Origin: Tetracentron sinense
Lineage: Eukaryota; Streptophyta; Magnoliopsida; Trochodendrales; Trochodendraceae
DNA length: 64,000 bases
Reading direction: 5' to 3'
Assembly: GCA_015143295.1 (NCBI GenBank)
Contig: CM026566.1
Coordinates: 4,389,072-4,453,071 of the forward strand
Part shown: positions 12,601 through 22,174 of the stretch, piece after piece
Numbering within the stretch: the stretch's first letter is position 1
Layout: each line of letters starts with the position of its first letter
Made by a program: the position numbers and the translations under genes
The notes under the pieces: model-generated
Seen by the model: the letters and a program-made list of their open reading frames with translations, nothing else
Told to the model about the DNA's origin: nothing
Databases searched by the model: none

Positions 12601-15600
12601 GGTGGCCGGTAGGAAAATATTTTCAAAGCTATCCTCCAGACTCGATGGCCACACCACACATCTTTCTAAATTCCAATCTCTGAGTCATTTCTTACCTTAA
12701 ATCTACTGTAAGGTGAGCCAAGCTAGCTACTGGCATGATTACTTTTCACAACACTAGGCCGGATGATCCTCTAACATGTTCTTAAACAGTAGATTCTTCA
12801 TATTTGAAAACTATAACCTTTCTCAATCACTCTCCATTTCCTCCCCAAAACGTTGCACCCACTTCCCGAACAATGCCTTGTTTACCTCCATCGGGGGTTT
12901 CGAGTTTAGATCACCTATCCACTTTGGATGACATACCTTTTTCCACAGGATTAATGATACTTAGCTTTGTCCCCCTTCACATCTAAAGGAAGTCCCTTTA
13001 CAAACATTCAATTCTGGTGGCAATAGAGCATCAAATAGTGAATCTAGAATAAAGTATAGGTTGGTAGATTCCTTGAAGTGCTTTTTAATAAGGTCAATTT
13101 ACCTCCATTAAGAAACTGAGACTATTTCCACCCAGTTAACCTTATGATATTTTCCACAACTGGGGACTAAATGTTTTTGGATTTGAGGCTAGACCTAAGA
13201 GGTAAACCTGGATATCAATTGGCCGGGAGCCTGTTTTTCACCCTAGGCACCTACAATTTCCTCAAATTTTAGAACCTTGCCAATCTTGACTATCTCATTC
13301 TTCTCAAGGTTAAGTTTTACCTCAGACACTGCCTCATAACACCTAAATGGGCATCTCAGATGAACGAGTTGCTGACATGATGCCCCACAAAACACTACAG
13401 TATCATTTGCGAATTACAAATTAGATACCGTCAAATTATTGTTACCTATCCAAAAACCCACAAAAGTTGGGCCACCTACCTTGGATAAAATCTTGCTTAG
13501 AGCTTCCGAAACTATGATAAAAAAAATGGGGATAGGGGGTAATCCTGGCTCAGGCCTCTAGAACTTTGAAGAAACCAACTGAACTTTTATTAATGATAAT
13601 CAACATTATCACAACTGAGATGCAATCTTTCATCTAATTACACCATATTTGAGACCAAAACCAATACTCCACAAAGGTCTAGTGAACATGATCATATGCG
13701 TTCTCCATATCTATTTTGCATGAGATAATCTGCTCATCAACACAGTCATTAAAGTTCGAGAAACCCTTGGATAGCATCTTGAGTGCTTCCAAAACTACGA
13801 TAAACTAAATCGGGATAGGGGATCACCCTATCTCAGGCTTATGGAGCTTTTAAAGAAACCAATTGGACTTCTATTAATGAGAATTGACATCGTCACATCT
13901 GAGATGCATTCTTTCATACAATCACACCATTTAAAACAAAAAAAATTCTCCTCAACATATACTCCACAAAATTCTGGTGAATATGATCATATGATTTCTC
14001 CATATCTATTTCGCAGAAGATACTAGGGTTCTTCTACCTTTTCCACTCGATATTGTCACATTCATTAATTATCAATATTCCATCTTGGATCTATCTTTCA
14101 CCAACAAACACCTCCTATTATGGGGAAATGATTGAGCCCAAAACTCCCTTCAATCGTGAAGCCAACACTTTGGAGAGGATATTGTTTACAATTAATGCTC
14201 ACAAAACTTATAGGTCTAAAATCTCTCAACTCCTAAGCCCTCCTCTTCTTAGAAATTAGGGATACGAATTAATGTGTTATTATGAACTTGTCAAAGTGAC
14301 CAGCATCATAAAACTCTTGCATAAGCGCAAGAAAGTCTGTGCCTAAGTTCTTTCTTTGCTCAGCTGATAGGATTTCAAAAGGGATGCCATCTAGTTTAGG
14401 TCTCCAACAGTGTTTCTCCTAGTACATATCCTTAAAAATAGGAAATAGTATTGTCCTTAATATCATTCCTCTTCTCCCTCCGCACCCCTTCTATTTTAAG
14501 TTTGGAGATTAAATTAGTTTTCCTACGAAAATTCGCAATTATGGGAAACAATTTAGTGTTATGATCCCCTTCTTGAGCCAGCTGATTCTAGATTTCTTTT
14601 TCCATCTAATCTCTTCCATCCTCAACACGTTATAAAATTCCTTTTTTGAGAGCTCCTTATGATCGATTTCTTTAAGGACTACAGACTAGAGTCTTCTAAC
14701 TTGTCTAGATCCTCAATGATCTTGAGAAAGCTTAAAATTCTTGACTTTTGATGAGAAATGTGTGCCTAATTCACATCAGTGGGAGGTTGTTACGTGTATT
14801 TACACTTATATTGAAAGAAAAGCTGGAAGAAAACTTTTTTGCTTTGACTTCTTATAGGAAACTTTGATAAAGGTGGAAGTATCCTTGTTCGAGTTTGACT
14901 AGAGTTGATGGACCAATGTCCACTCTATATAATGTTGAAATATACTCGTTGAATTAATGAATTCCATAAAAGTTTTGGGCAAAGTCGTTAGTGGGATCTA
15001 AATCTTAAAGACGCTAGTGTACATCAGACTTTAAAAAGCTGTGTTTCCTGCAATTTTGTTGATCTACAACACTAAATAAGTATGAGTTTGCTTTGTTTAC
15101 TCATCCGTAGTATCTACATAAAGAATGAGGGGAGGGGGGCATATCATTTGACAAATATAACACTATAGGATATCTACCTATAAATGCTCAATGATCCAAT
15201 CATTCAGTTGTTGGGCCCAATATAAATGCCAAATAAGATGGCCTTATCCGTGATCAATTGCATCATTTTGGTCAACTGGTTTGTCGATACATGATTCTAC
15301 TGCATGAATACCAAGTACAGAATATTCATATGTTATGTTGTAGTATAGCATTAAACATCATCATCAGCCCCTAAATTAGGACACACTGTTGGTAATACAA
15401 TATTATTTTAATTATATATCTTTTCAACAGCCATCATATAAAGATATAAGCATATCATCCTCGATTTTCCAGGGTTAGTGTTTCATAACATTGGTTGTCC
15501 ATGCCTGATAATATGTGTAGGACACCTCAAGCATAGACTTGGTAGGTCAACACAGCTGATATATACCTCTATCTCAAAACATTGTTCAGTACTCTAAATA

Positions 15601-15945
15601 GGCATGTTTGTCATCCTGATGATTAGGATGCCTGCACTAGTGTTATTCTTGGAGTATGGTCCATCTAAGAGGTGGCTCATTAAATAAGGATTCGTGTTAT
15701 CATTTGCTGCATTGTATAAGATTCATCCACAAGACAAGCCGAGCTCCTAAAAGAATATCAGTTGGCCATGCAAAAGAAATGTGAAGAGAAGAAGAGTCAT
15801 CGAATACTCTAAAAAAAACTCACTTAGAGCTGGATTGGGTGGAAGCCATGATAAGCTTTGGAGATCTGAGATTGACCGCTGAAGCAAGATGAAGAGACGA
15901 GAACTTCTGACATGAAATGACGAGGGGATTCAGTTTCAGAGCCAT
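6138..15945 (-). CDS. SAD: Stearoyl-ACP desaturase (plastid), intact
   Basis: This is the soluble plastid diiron enzyme that puts the first double bond into acyl-ACP, normally 18:0-ACP to 18:1 delta9-ACP using ferredoxin. Three exons (15945-15824, 8878-8374, 6698-6138) join in phase to 395 aa, against 396 in castor. Residues 1-33 are a Ser/Leu-rich transit peptide ([17 protein letters not shown]...) ending LIM|AST. The iron ligands are all present: E137, E175 and H178 (EENRH), E228, E261 and H264 (DEKRH). All splice sites are GT/AG. Intron 1 is 6.9 kb and intron 2 is 1.7 kb. Several positions differ from castor (mature numbering from memory): L118 is Ala, R180 is Leu, G223 is Arg, D280 is Arg. 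L118 and D280 are known from mutagenesis to affect chain length or regiochemistry, so the exact substrate is uncertain. The sister copy at 34334-51235 is dead. Confidence 0.93.
7319..8060. mobile_element. TIR element in SAD intron 2
   Basis: The left end GGTTGTTAAGGACGTCGCC and the right end ...CTTGACAACC are inverted and imperfect. Copy B keeps only the right end (about 35540-35592), which explains much of the intron length difference. The interior is AT- and CT-rich with no transposase, so it is non-autonomous, possibly hAT-like. Confidence 0.5.
8061..8373. other. SAD intron 2, first part
   Basis: Ordinary AT-rich intron that also aligns with copy B. Nothing else is seen in it. Confidence 0.5.
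8374..8878 (-). CDS. SAD: SAD exon 2
   Basis: Runs from acceptor GATTTAG|G (the base completing Lys41) to ATG|GTATGA. It encodes DVENLKK through QYLIGSGM and includes E137, E175 and H178 of the diiron site. The substitution Leu to Ala at residue 150 (castor position 118) is here, codon GCA at a place where copy B has TTA. Confidence 0.92.
8966..10023 (+). mobile_element. Non-autonomous Helitron in SAD intron 1
   Basis: The right end carries the Helitron signature: a hairpin ACGTGCTTTGCACGT (9996-10010) about 10 bp before a terminal CTAG followed by T (10020-10024). The left end is placed at TTCTACTAATAAAAGTACAA by resemblance to plant Helitron starts and is less certain. No Rep/helicase sequence is present. 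It lies within 100 bp of the exon 2 acceptor and is absent from copy B's intron. Confidence 0.55.
10151..10365. mobile_element. Foldback MITE
   Basis: The terminal inverted repeats start GGGATGTTTGGATTGGATTT and end ...TCCAATCCAAACCCC. The arms stay complementary for most of their length (TTTTGGCCAAAAAT, AAATAATCATTTTTTCAAAT). No clear target duplication was found. Lies in SAD intron 1, absent from copy B. Confidence 0.65.
10366..11539. other. SAD intron 1 spacer
   Basis: No gene. An imperfect direct repeat of about 120 bp sits at about 11320-11530 (CTAATAACTCATCCAACTC twice). Confidence 0.4.
11540..11830 (-). pseudogene. L1 LINE C-terminal zf-RVT fragment
   Basis: The minus-strand frame reads [20 protein letters not shown] then [13 protein letters not shown]. 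This is the CxxC...HLLLHC-type zinc-ribbon (zf-RVT) that ends plant L1-type LINE ORF2 proteins, with key Cys residues lost. It lies in the same orientation as the reverse-transcriptase remnant further upstream on the minus strand and is probably the tail of the same insertion. Confidence 0.6.
12000..12295 (+). other. Unidentified ORF fragment
   Basis: Preceded by CCCTAA-rich leader-like DNA (AAACCCTAATTCGACC, AAAACCCTAGCTTCG), a frame from 12062 reads [17 protein letters not shown] and [17 protein letters not shown]. The base composition is more gene-like than the surroundings and the text looks like protein, but I do not recognise it. It may be a captured gene fragment or the 5' end of a retroelement. 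Confidence 0.3.
12985..14905 (-). pseudogene. L1 LINE reverse transcriptase remnant
   Basis: Read on the minus strand in shifting frames, the fragments appear in the correct ORF2 order: [17 protein letters not shown] (about 14580), [13 protein letters not shown] and [17 protein letters not shown] (about 14400-14290), GFFKSSRG and [16 protein letters not shown] (about 13580-13490), [12 protein letters not shown] (a decayed FADD catalytic box, about 13400), then [17 protein letters not shown] (about 13330-13280). Stops and frameshifts are frequent. The 5' part (14290-14905) is also in copy B at 36390-36920, so the insertion predates the duplication and copy B later lost the rest. Confidence 0.7.
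13490..14000. repeat. Internal duplication within the LINE remnant
   Basis: About 230 bp at 13490-13720 is repeated at 13755-14000, including TTGGATAAAATCTTG / TTGGATAGCATCTTG, ATCATATG and TCTCCATATCTATTT. The reverse transcriptase segment around SEALSKI is therefore present twice. Confidence 0.65.
14906..15823. other. SAD intron 1, first part
   Basis: Non-coding and collinear with 36920-37230 plus 50398-51128 in copy B. The sequence GATATCTACC|TATAAATGCTC (about 15170-15190) corresponds to the site where copy B carries the 13.2-kb CACTA element. Confidence 0.6.
15824..15945 (-). CDS. SAD: SAD exon 1 (transit peptide)
   Basis: Starts at the ATG at 15945-15943 in the context GAAAAATGGCTCTG and encodes 40 codons plus two bases, ending TCTAA|GTGAGT. 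The start is supported by the family's MALKLNP beginning, which copy B shares. Confidence 0.92.
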
Positions 15946-16000
15946 TTTTCTTCAGGTTTTTGCTTTTTCTTTCCTCAACAGAACAGAGAGAGATGCGCCA

Positions 16001-16010
16001 ATTAAATAAG
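16001..16010 (-). promoter_or_regulatory. Candidate TATA box of SAD copy A
   Basis: On the minus strand CCTTATTTAATTGGCG lies about 60 bp upstream of the ATG. Copy B has the same CTTATTTAAT word at the same place (51281-51290). The short distance leaves room for only a brief 5' leader. Confidence 0.4.
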
Positions 16011-16154
16011 GTAGGCAACAAAACATTGCCTCTTGTTTTCAATAAAAATTACACTACTGCCCATTTTTAGCTTTTAAACCTTCACCAAATTAATGATACT
16101 TACCTTTTATAAAATTAAAGTATGCATGTTATCTTAGATTTAATAGTTCGAGAT

Positions 16155-16340
16155 TTTTTTTAAAAAGGAAAGTGATTGAAAACTTTACTATCAAGAGCTG
16201 GCCGCCCAATTAAAAATTCAACAGCATCAAGATGTACAAGCATGCACAAGTATTAAATGGTGAGCCCCACTTTATGTTTGGCACTATTAAATTTTCAATC
16301 ACTCTCTCGAGTACTATCGGGAGCTTTAAATCACTTCCAT
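16155..16340. mobile_element. MITE family M, copy 1
   Basis: Inverted ends GGAAAGTGATTGAAAACTTTA and GGGAGCTTTAAATCACTTCC, with ACTATC/GATAGT cores, enclose about 140 bp that includes CCCAATTAAAAATTCAACA. The family has four copies in the window: here, 16690-16865, 53020-53165 and 53663-53850. Confidence 0.55.
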
Positions 16341-16604
16341 TTTTTAAAAATTAATTTGGCACTCGACACATGGTCAGGCTGCAATCCCAATTACTTTGGT
16401 TAGCATTTATTCTAGTTAGGTAATGTACATATCAATTGTCACACACATGGTAAGAAATTATTCCCTATCTACCTTTTTTTTTTGGGTAGCCATTTCTTAT
16501 CTACTTGAAGTGAGGGATAACAACACTCTGGTGGAAATCATCTGTTGTATATCATTAAAACACTATTTGAAATCATCTATTGTATTTCTTTAAAATTGTT
16601 CACT

Positions 16605-16632
16605 CACGTGCATTGCACGTGCCTTCCACTAG
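16605..16632 (+). mobile_element. Second Helitron 3' terminus
   Basis: CACGTGCATTGCACGTG (16605-16621) followed by CCTTCCACTAG and T repeats the hairpin-plus-CTAG|T signature seen at 9996-10023. The 5' end could not be placed; the element may be short and begin after 16500. Confidence 0.5.
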
Positions 16633-16689
16633 TAAAATTAATTTGGTATGCCGGTTATCTTAGATTTAATAGGTTAAAAATTTATTTAA

Positions 16690-16865
16690 AGGAAAATAAT
16701 TGAAAGCTATACGATGGAGAGTTGGGACACCCAATTAAAAATCCAACAACATCAAGACTTAGATGCATTAAATGGTGGGACCCTACTTTATGTTTGGCAT
16801 TGTTGAATTTTCAATCAAGAGGCCTAACTCTCTCGATAGTACTACTATCGAGAGTTTTAAATTGA
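16690..16865. mobile_element. MITE family M, copy 2
   Basis: Same terminal words as copy 1. The right end carries a perfect hairpin, CTCTCGATAGTACTACTATC then GAGAG (16829-16853). Confidence 0.55.
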
Positions 16866-17130
16866 GTAGTGATAGGTGTATCCATGAATTCCATTTCAAA
16901 ACTTAAGGCATCACCTATTGGTGGATGCCTCCCTCTTAAATGCTCACCACATGGGTACATTAACTATTTCCCTTTTAAATTACTTCCCTTCTTTTAAAAC
17001 AATTTTGGCACCTGGCCAGGCAATCCCATTTACTTTGGTTAGCATTTATTCTAGTTAGGCAATGTACGTATCTATTGTCACACACATGTAAAGAAGTTAT
17101 TCCTTATCTACTATTTTTTTGGGTAGCCTT

Positions 17131-18309
17131 TTCTTATCTACTAGTTGTGAGGGATAACAGCACTTTGGTGGTGGCCAAATAGGAGTTACTAGATTGCTAT
17201 AATGAGGGCTCACATCTCAACAACTCATTTGTCTAACTTTACTTTAGATATTTGATGAAAAAAACTTTATATCAATGCCATTTAGCCAGATGCATAATAT
17301 ATTAACCACCAAATTGCCGTCATGAGTCATGACTAAAATAGGGTCCAAGAACTGATTTTTGATGTCGTCAACCAAATAGAATTCTTGGAAGAATTCCGTT
17401 TTGAATTGGCACATTTTTGTTTAAATATTACCCTTAATCCTTTTTAAAGTTGTGATCAGTTCGGTATATCTTCTGTTGCATTGCTTAAAATGGAGCCTCC
17501 CAATCTGATGAAGTGGTGGAAGATGTATGCAAAAATTTAAGGGTATTTTATCTGAAAAGATTTCTCTTTTAAGTTTATCAAATTTGTGTTTTTTTCTCTC
17601 ACTAAGATATAGATATAATTCTAAGAACCCTTATAACGTACTTTGAAGTTGAAAAGTTGGCAAAAAGGAAGCCAATTTGACTCCAATATTAATTTTTTTG
17701 GGTCACCGAACAAAAATTGTAAATTGTGATAGCATGAAGAATGCTAAGCATAGTCTCATAATCCCTACTTCACCCTTTTTAGATAATAATAAAAAAAATG
17801 AATGCATTATATGTGTATTATACATGAATGAACGAAATTATTAAAATATTTTTTTTCATCATATTTTTTAAATATAATAAATAATATATCAATTTGTTAC
17901 TACACACGAATAATGGACATATTATACGTGTTTTTATACTATATGTCTTAGAAAATCCATTCAAAACTGTATAATTGTACTTTCTATTATCTTGTTACTC
18001 ATCTTGATTTTTTTTCTTCATTGAATATGCCAGTGTGAGTTTTGACTCTCGTCACCTCCTCTTCATATTCTTTTACTTACCGCCAAACTAGTCACAGCTT
18101 TGTGCTATCGTTGTGAGTTTTCCATGAGTAAGTTCCCTCTCAATTTCCTTTAAGAGCTCGATTTATCTCATCGTTGAATTCTAGGTATTGCTTCTTTCTC
18201 ACTACCACATTATTTTTAGAGAAAGAAAAAACAATTCTCATTCTCACGACCATCTACAAGACCTTCACTTATTCTTTAACCACATAATTTTTCCCAACAT
18301 TCTCTAAGA
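17131..18309. other. Distal upstream region of SAD copy A
   Basis: Non-coding. 17270-18200 aligns with 55760-56586 in copy B (ATGCCATTTAGCCAGATGCAT, CACCTCCTCTTCATATT, AGAGCTCGATTTATCTCAT). The stretch around 17255-17275 is approximately the empty site of the MULE found in copy B. Confidence 0.55.
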
Positions 18310-18740
18310 AATAATTGCTTTAATTTATCCCTAAAATCTTATCTCTTCAAATGCTATGAAGGAAAATATATGTAAAATAAAATTCTCATACTCAAATCTC
18401 TATTTTATTCATTAATTTAGAGTTTATTTTTTTTAGGATCTTAAAATTTTTGATTTATTGTTCAGAAGTGTTCACACCCATTTTTTGCACGGTTCATTCT
18501 AGAGAATTCCTATAATTTTCTCACATAATTGCTTTAATTTATCCCTAAAATCTTTCTTATCTCTTCAAATGCTATGAAGGAAAATATATGTAAAATAAAA
18601 TTCTCATACTCAAATCTCTATTTTATTCATTATTTTAGAGTTTATTTTTTTAGGATCTTAAAATTTTTGATTTATTGTTCAGAAGTGTTCACACCCATTT
18701 TCTGCACGGTTCATGCTAGAGAATTCCTATCATTTTCTCA
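18310..18740. repeat. ~215-bp tandem duplication
   Basis: Two nearly identical direct copies (about 18310-18528 and 18529-18740), both containing ATAATTGCTTTAATTTATCC, AAATGCTATGAAGGAAAA and AGAAGTGTTCACACCCATTT. A short ORF in the second copy is a by-product. Confidence 0.85.
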
Positions 18741-19004
18741 CCAAAAAATAATATTAATAACTTAAATTTGAAAAATTACCCTTTTAAAATTAAATCTGAT
18801 TTTTTTAAAAAAATATTTTAATAATTTTTCATAATTTCAAAAATTACCAAAATGCCCCTAACCTTTTAAAATTACCAAAATACTCCTAGGGTTCAAAACC
18901 AATCAAACTTTTCAAAAATTCTTTTACAGGTCATGTTCTCTCTTAAAATTGATTCCCTCTTTTAACTGAAAATAAAACCACTGCGGAAACAGTGTGGACG
19001 AAGT

Positions 19005-19690
19005 TAGACTCGGCAAGCTATACCTAAATTGTGACGTTGTGTATCGTGAGAGGCGCTCACGTTTTTTGGCTTGAGCGCACTTCGGATTTTCAGCTCTCTA
19101 CTATGTCTAGATCTGCTGCTCCTGGGTCTACCGGGTATGGAAAAAAAGTACATTATAGTAACAATACTAATAGTATTGTTACTATAGTGTACTTTTTTTT
19201 CTAGTAACAATACTATTAGTATTGTTACTATAGTGTACTTTTTTACTACAGTGTACTTTTTGCGGATCCCTTTACCAGGAGATTCCTTGAGATACCAAAC
19301 CAAGATAGAACCGAAGGTTCCTCCCTCCCTTTTCTATGAAAAAGTACACTATAGTAACAATACTATTAGTATTAAAAAAGTACACTATAGTAACAATACT
19401 AATAGTATTGTTACTATAGTGTAGTATTGTTACTATAGTATACTTTTTTTAACAATACTAATAGTATTGTTACTATAGTGTACTTTTTAAAAAAAGTATA
19501 GTAACAACACTATTACTATAGTGTACCTTTTTAAAAAGTACACTATTGTAACAATACTATTAGTATTGTTACTATAGTGTACTTTTTAAAAAAAGGAGAA
19601 AACAGATAAGTGACTATGAGGGAGAATCCCCTTCTAGTTTATAATTATATTCCTGCCCTTATGATAAAAGCAATGCGAGGGCACCGGTAA
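19005..19690. other. Organelle-like segment, left part
   Basis: Moderate-GC, non-coding DNA around a hairpin cluster, with text such as CTGCTCCTGGGTCTACCGGG and CGGATCCCTTTACCAGGAGA. Its style resembles plant mitochondrial intergenic sequence and differs from the AT-rich surroundings. The same hairpin recurs at 23203-23240, so this and 22175-23500 may be one segment split by an LTR element. No organellar gene was recognised, so the origin is inference. Confidence 0.35.
19141..19590. repeat. Cluster of 55-bp hairpin palindromes
   Basis: About seven or eight copies of a palindrome with 26-nt arms, containing GTACACTATAGTAACAAT and its complement, around a 3-nt centre that is AAT in some copies and ATT in others, so copies lie in both orientations. 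The first (about 19142-19197) and the last (19533-19587) are nearly complete; others lack part of one arm or abut directly. Each would extrude as a very stable hairpin. Confidence 0.9.
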
Positions 19691-19839
19691 TTGAGTATGT
19701 AGAGACCTTGAATCTTTTTCATGTTTTTACTTCATTGTATTAGGGGTATTATAGTCCTTATGATGTTTTGATGTTTATTGTATTATATATTTATTTGGTG
19801 TGGTGTAAACTAGGCTTAATCAAACTTGTGACGGAGGGA
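19691..19839 (+). mobile_element. Retroelement 3' internal remnant with PPT
   Basis: Short stretch ending GACGGAGGGA immediately before the LTR start, a plausible polypurine tract. If correct, the following LTR is the 3' LTR of a truncated element. Confidence 0.4.
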
Positions 19840-20189
19840 TGTCATATCACACCCTAAACTTTAGGAAGCTCTAGTTTTGGTACCGTTTACTGGAATTGAG
19901 TGATTCTTGAACCATTAGAAAGGTGTTGGAACCCTCTTCGAAGTTCATGTTTAATGTTTTTCCTTATTTTGAGTTTAAGCCAAGTCAATGGTGGGTTTTA
20001 TCTAATGGAATTGTAGATTAGTCAACTTTGGGGACAATTTAGTCTATTAATTAAGTGGAATTTAGAAATTCTAAAATGCTAAAAATGTTCGTTTTCGAAA
20101 GACGAATCCAACGCAAGTTGAATCGTCGAAATCCGACGAACGAGTTAAAAGTTATGGCCGAAACAGTAAATCGGGTCAAAAATCTGTAG

Positions 20190-20378
20190 GCAACCGATCG
20201 CTCGGTCAGAAGTAGCGATCGATCGGTCCAAAACCGATCGATCGGTATCTATCGACTGGTCCAGAATTTTGTATGGGGAAAATTTCCAGAGAGTGCTTTT
20301 TTGACCGATCGCCCGGTCAAGAGCACCGATTGCTCGGTTGAGAACCGATCGATCGGTCATAACCACCGATCGCTCGGT
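20190..20378 (+). promoter_or_regulatory. ACCGATCGATCGGT palindrome array
   Basis: Seven or eight 14-bp palindromes, exact or nearly so: ACCGATCGATCGGT at 20233-20246 and 20344-20357, with CTC, CCC or TGC variants at 20193, 20304, 20325 and 20365. They are spaced irregularly over 190 bp and end about 65 bp upstream of the TATA box, in the U3 promoter. The sister LTRs carry a different palindrome at this place. Confidence 0.85.
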
Positions 20379-20443
20379 CTTTCGTGATTTTTACAGAATT
20401 TTAGTATGGGCGTTTTGGTCTTTCTGTTCTCAGACCTTGGGGC

Positions 20444-20450
20444 TATAAAT
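20444..20450 (+). promoter_or_regulatory. LTR TATA box
   Basis: GGCTATAAATAGGGGG, a strong plant TATA box. GAGGAGAAAACCTAGGG-type leader sequence follows about 60 bp downstream. Confidence 0.75.
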
Positions 20451-21350
20451 AGGGGGTCCTACTCGAAATATTAAAATACTCTACCTATTTCTAACCTAAT
20501 TTGGCAAAAAGGAGGAGAAAACCTAGGGTTTGAGGGAGAGGGTTGCTTGGAGAAGAAGGAGGTTGCTAGAAGATTGAGAGGAAAGCTTGGAGATCGTCCT
20601 CAAAACTTCTCCAAATCTCCTCGGGAGCGTTTTGAATCCAAGGGAAGGATTCCTAAGGTCGATATACTATCCTAATCAACTCTATTTTAATGTTTTGTGA
20701 GTATTAATTTGATAGAAATGATAAAATAAAGATTAAATGCATTTTTCCCAAATTTTCTATGAAGTAAGCTAATTATTGATGGAAATGTGGATGGAAATAT
20801 GGATTGGATGTGGATAGAATATATGGAGGATGGGAAATGTATGGAGGATGGGATTAATATGTGGATGTGAATAGTGAATTGATTGTATGGATGAATTATG
20901 GTTTGATGGATGCTTGAAAATATAGAGGGGAAATGGATTCATATTATGTGTACATAAGGTGTTTGTGAAAATGCTTGAAAAGATAAATGTTATTATACTC
21001 TTATGAAATGGTGGTAAATTGATTATGAATTGCGATATGAATTATGATAAGATATGTATATGTGAATTGTTTGTTAAGTATGTCTAATTATTTGCATGGA
21101 AATTGATAGTCGGGAAGGTAAGAACTTAGAGGAACATCTCTCAAACCGGGAATTCTCTAACTATTTGGTATGGGACAGTATAGTGGAGTTTCCAAGGTGG
21201 GAGATCGAAATCTAAGCAATTACCAACTCGAATGTTAATTTCGACACTTAAGCATATATGCACGTGTATGTTAAGATAAGAGTCTCACAAGTCACACATG
21301 TGGACCACAAGCATGAGCATGACATACGTATGACATTCTGAATAAGCATG

Positions 21351-21484
21351 AGCATGGTCCCTATCCGCCAAGAACGGCATGTCAATTACATTTGATTCAT
21401 AGGCATGGTCCGTATCCGCCAAGAACGGCATGTCAACCATTTGATTCTTAGACATGGTCCGTGTCCGCCAAGAACGGCATGTCA
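21351..21484 (+). repeat. ~58-bp tandem repeat in the LTR
   Basis: Three copies of a unit with GCATGGTCCGTATCCGCCAA and GAACGGCATGTCAA in the U5 side of the LTR, next to shorter AGCATAAGCA repeats to 21560. The two neighbouring family members have unrelated repeats in the comparable half. Confidence 0.8.
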
Positions 21485-22174
21485 CATCATTGTATGATCT
21501 GAATAAGTGCATAAGCATAAGCATCTCACAAGCACGTGGTCTCATAAGCATAAGCAACTCATAAGTGTATTGTCTTCCAAGTCTAAGATTCTCACAAGTA
21601 CACGAGTCAAGGTGATGATATGATGTATATGCGCACACGTTCTTCCGCACTCTGATTTTGCTATTATGTTATTGGATATGTTTCTAACTAAGTGCAGGTA
21701 TATTATTATTGTTGGTTGGATTTTATATACACTGAGTACCTTTGTACTCAGCCAGACTTTGTCTTGGCAGGTTTAGAGCAGGAGTACACGGCGGAGCCGT
21801 GGGTTGAGGAAACATACGCAGAGGAAGGAGGTGAAGGTGAGCCTTCTGAGGAGGGAGCCAAAGACTTGGGTGGCTACACCTCTTAGTTTTTATTTCATTT
21901 GATTGAGAGAGTTGTATTAGACTTGAGTAGATGTTGCTTAGTGGACTTTTTTTTAGTTGTGTATCAGACTCTTTGGTTTTAGAGTGAGTTGTATATGTTT
22001 ACCGTAGACTTTTGCTATTTGATTATAGTTTATATATCGGAAATTTCATTATCCTCATTTTTGGAGACTCGTGTTAGTGTGCCTTGCATGTCATGGATTT
22101 TAAGCAGGTTAAGTAAGGTGGCGATCCTAAAGTCCTATTTTAGCCTTGTAGGATTTTGGGGTCATTACAGAGTA

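Larger units (their letters stand above)
16120..17130. repeat. Tandem duplication upstream of SAD copy A
   Basis: 16120-16540 and 16650-17130 are diverged direct repeats. Both contain GTTATCTTAGATTTAATA, a family M MITE, TTAGCATTTATTCTAGTTAG and a terminal TTCTTATCTACT. The Helitron terminus lies between them. Copy B shows a comparable but different arrangement at 52985-54070. Confidence 0.65.
5948..18250. repeat. Segmental duplication, copy A
   Basis: This block and 34131-56586 share the desaturase gene, its introns and several kilobases of upstream DNA in the same order and orientation, starting at GATTTTAGGTGACCAACCACA in both. Copy A carries the intact gene. Similarity is visible to at least 18200 here; in copy B it is cut at 56586 by an LTR. 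Private insertions on each side account for the length difference. The right edge of copy A is approximate. Confidence 0.8.
19840..22169 (+). mobile_element. LTR of family P, subfamily 2
   Basis: 2.33 kb from TGTCATATCACACCC to GGGGTCATTACA. It shares with the other two family P LTRs the words GATTCTTGAACCATTAGAAA and CCAACGCAAGTTGAATCGTC in the same order. TATAAAT lies at 20444-20450, with a palindrome array just upstream. No matching target duplication is present (AGGGA against GAGTA), consistent with a truncated element. The ORFs inside are not recognisable proteins. Confidence 0.7.

Noticed and set aside
21692-21886. Acidic 64-aa ORF (EEGGEGEPSEEG)
   Set aside because: Lies within the U5 part of an LTR, with no homology that I recognise and no conservation in the sister LTRs.
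19840-22169. Complete LTR retrotransposon at this site
   Set aside because: No second LTR, no primer-binding site and no gag-pol sequence next to the LTR; only an LTR with a short 3' internal remnant.
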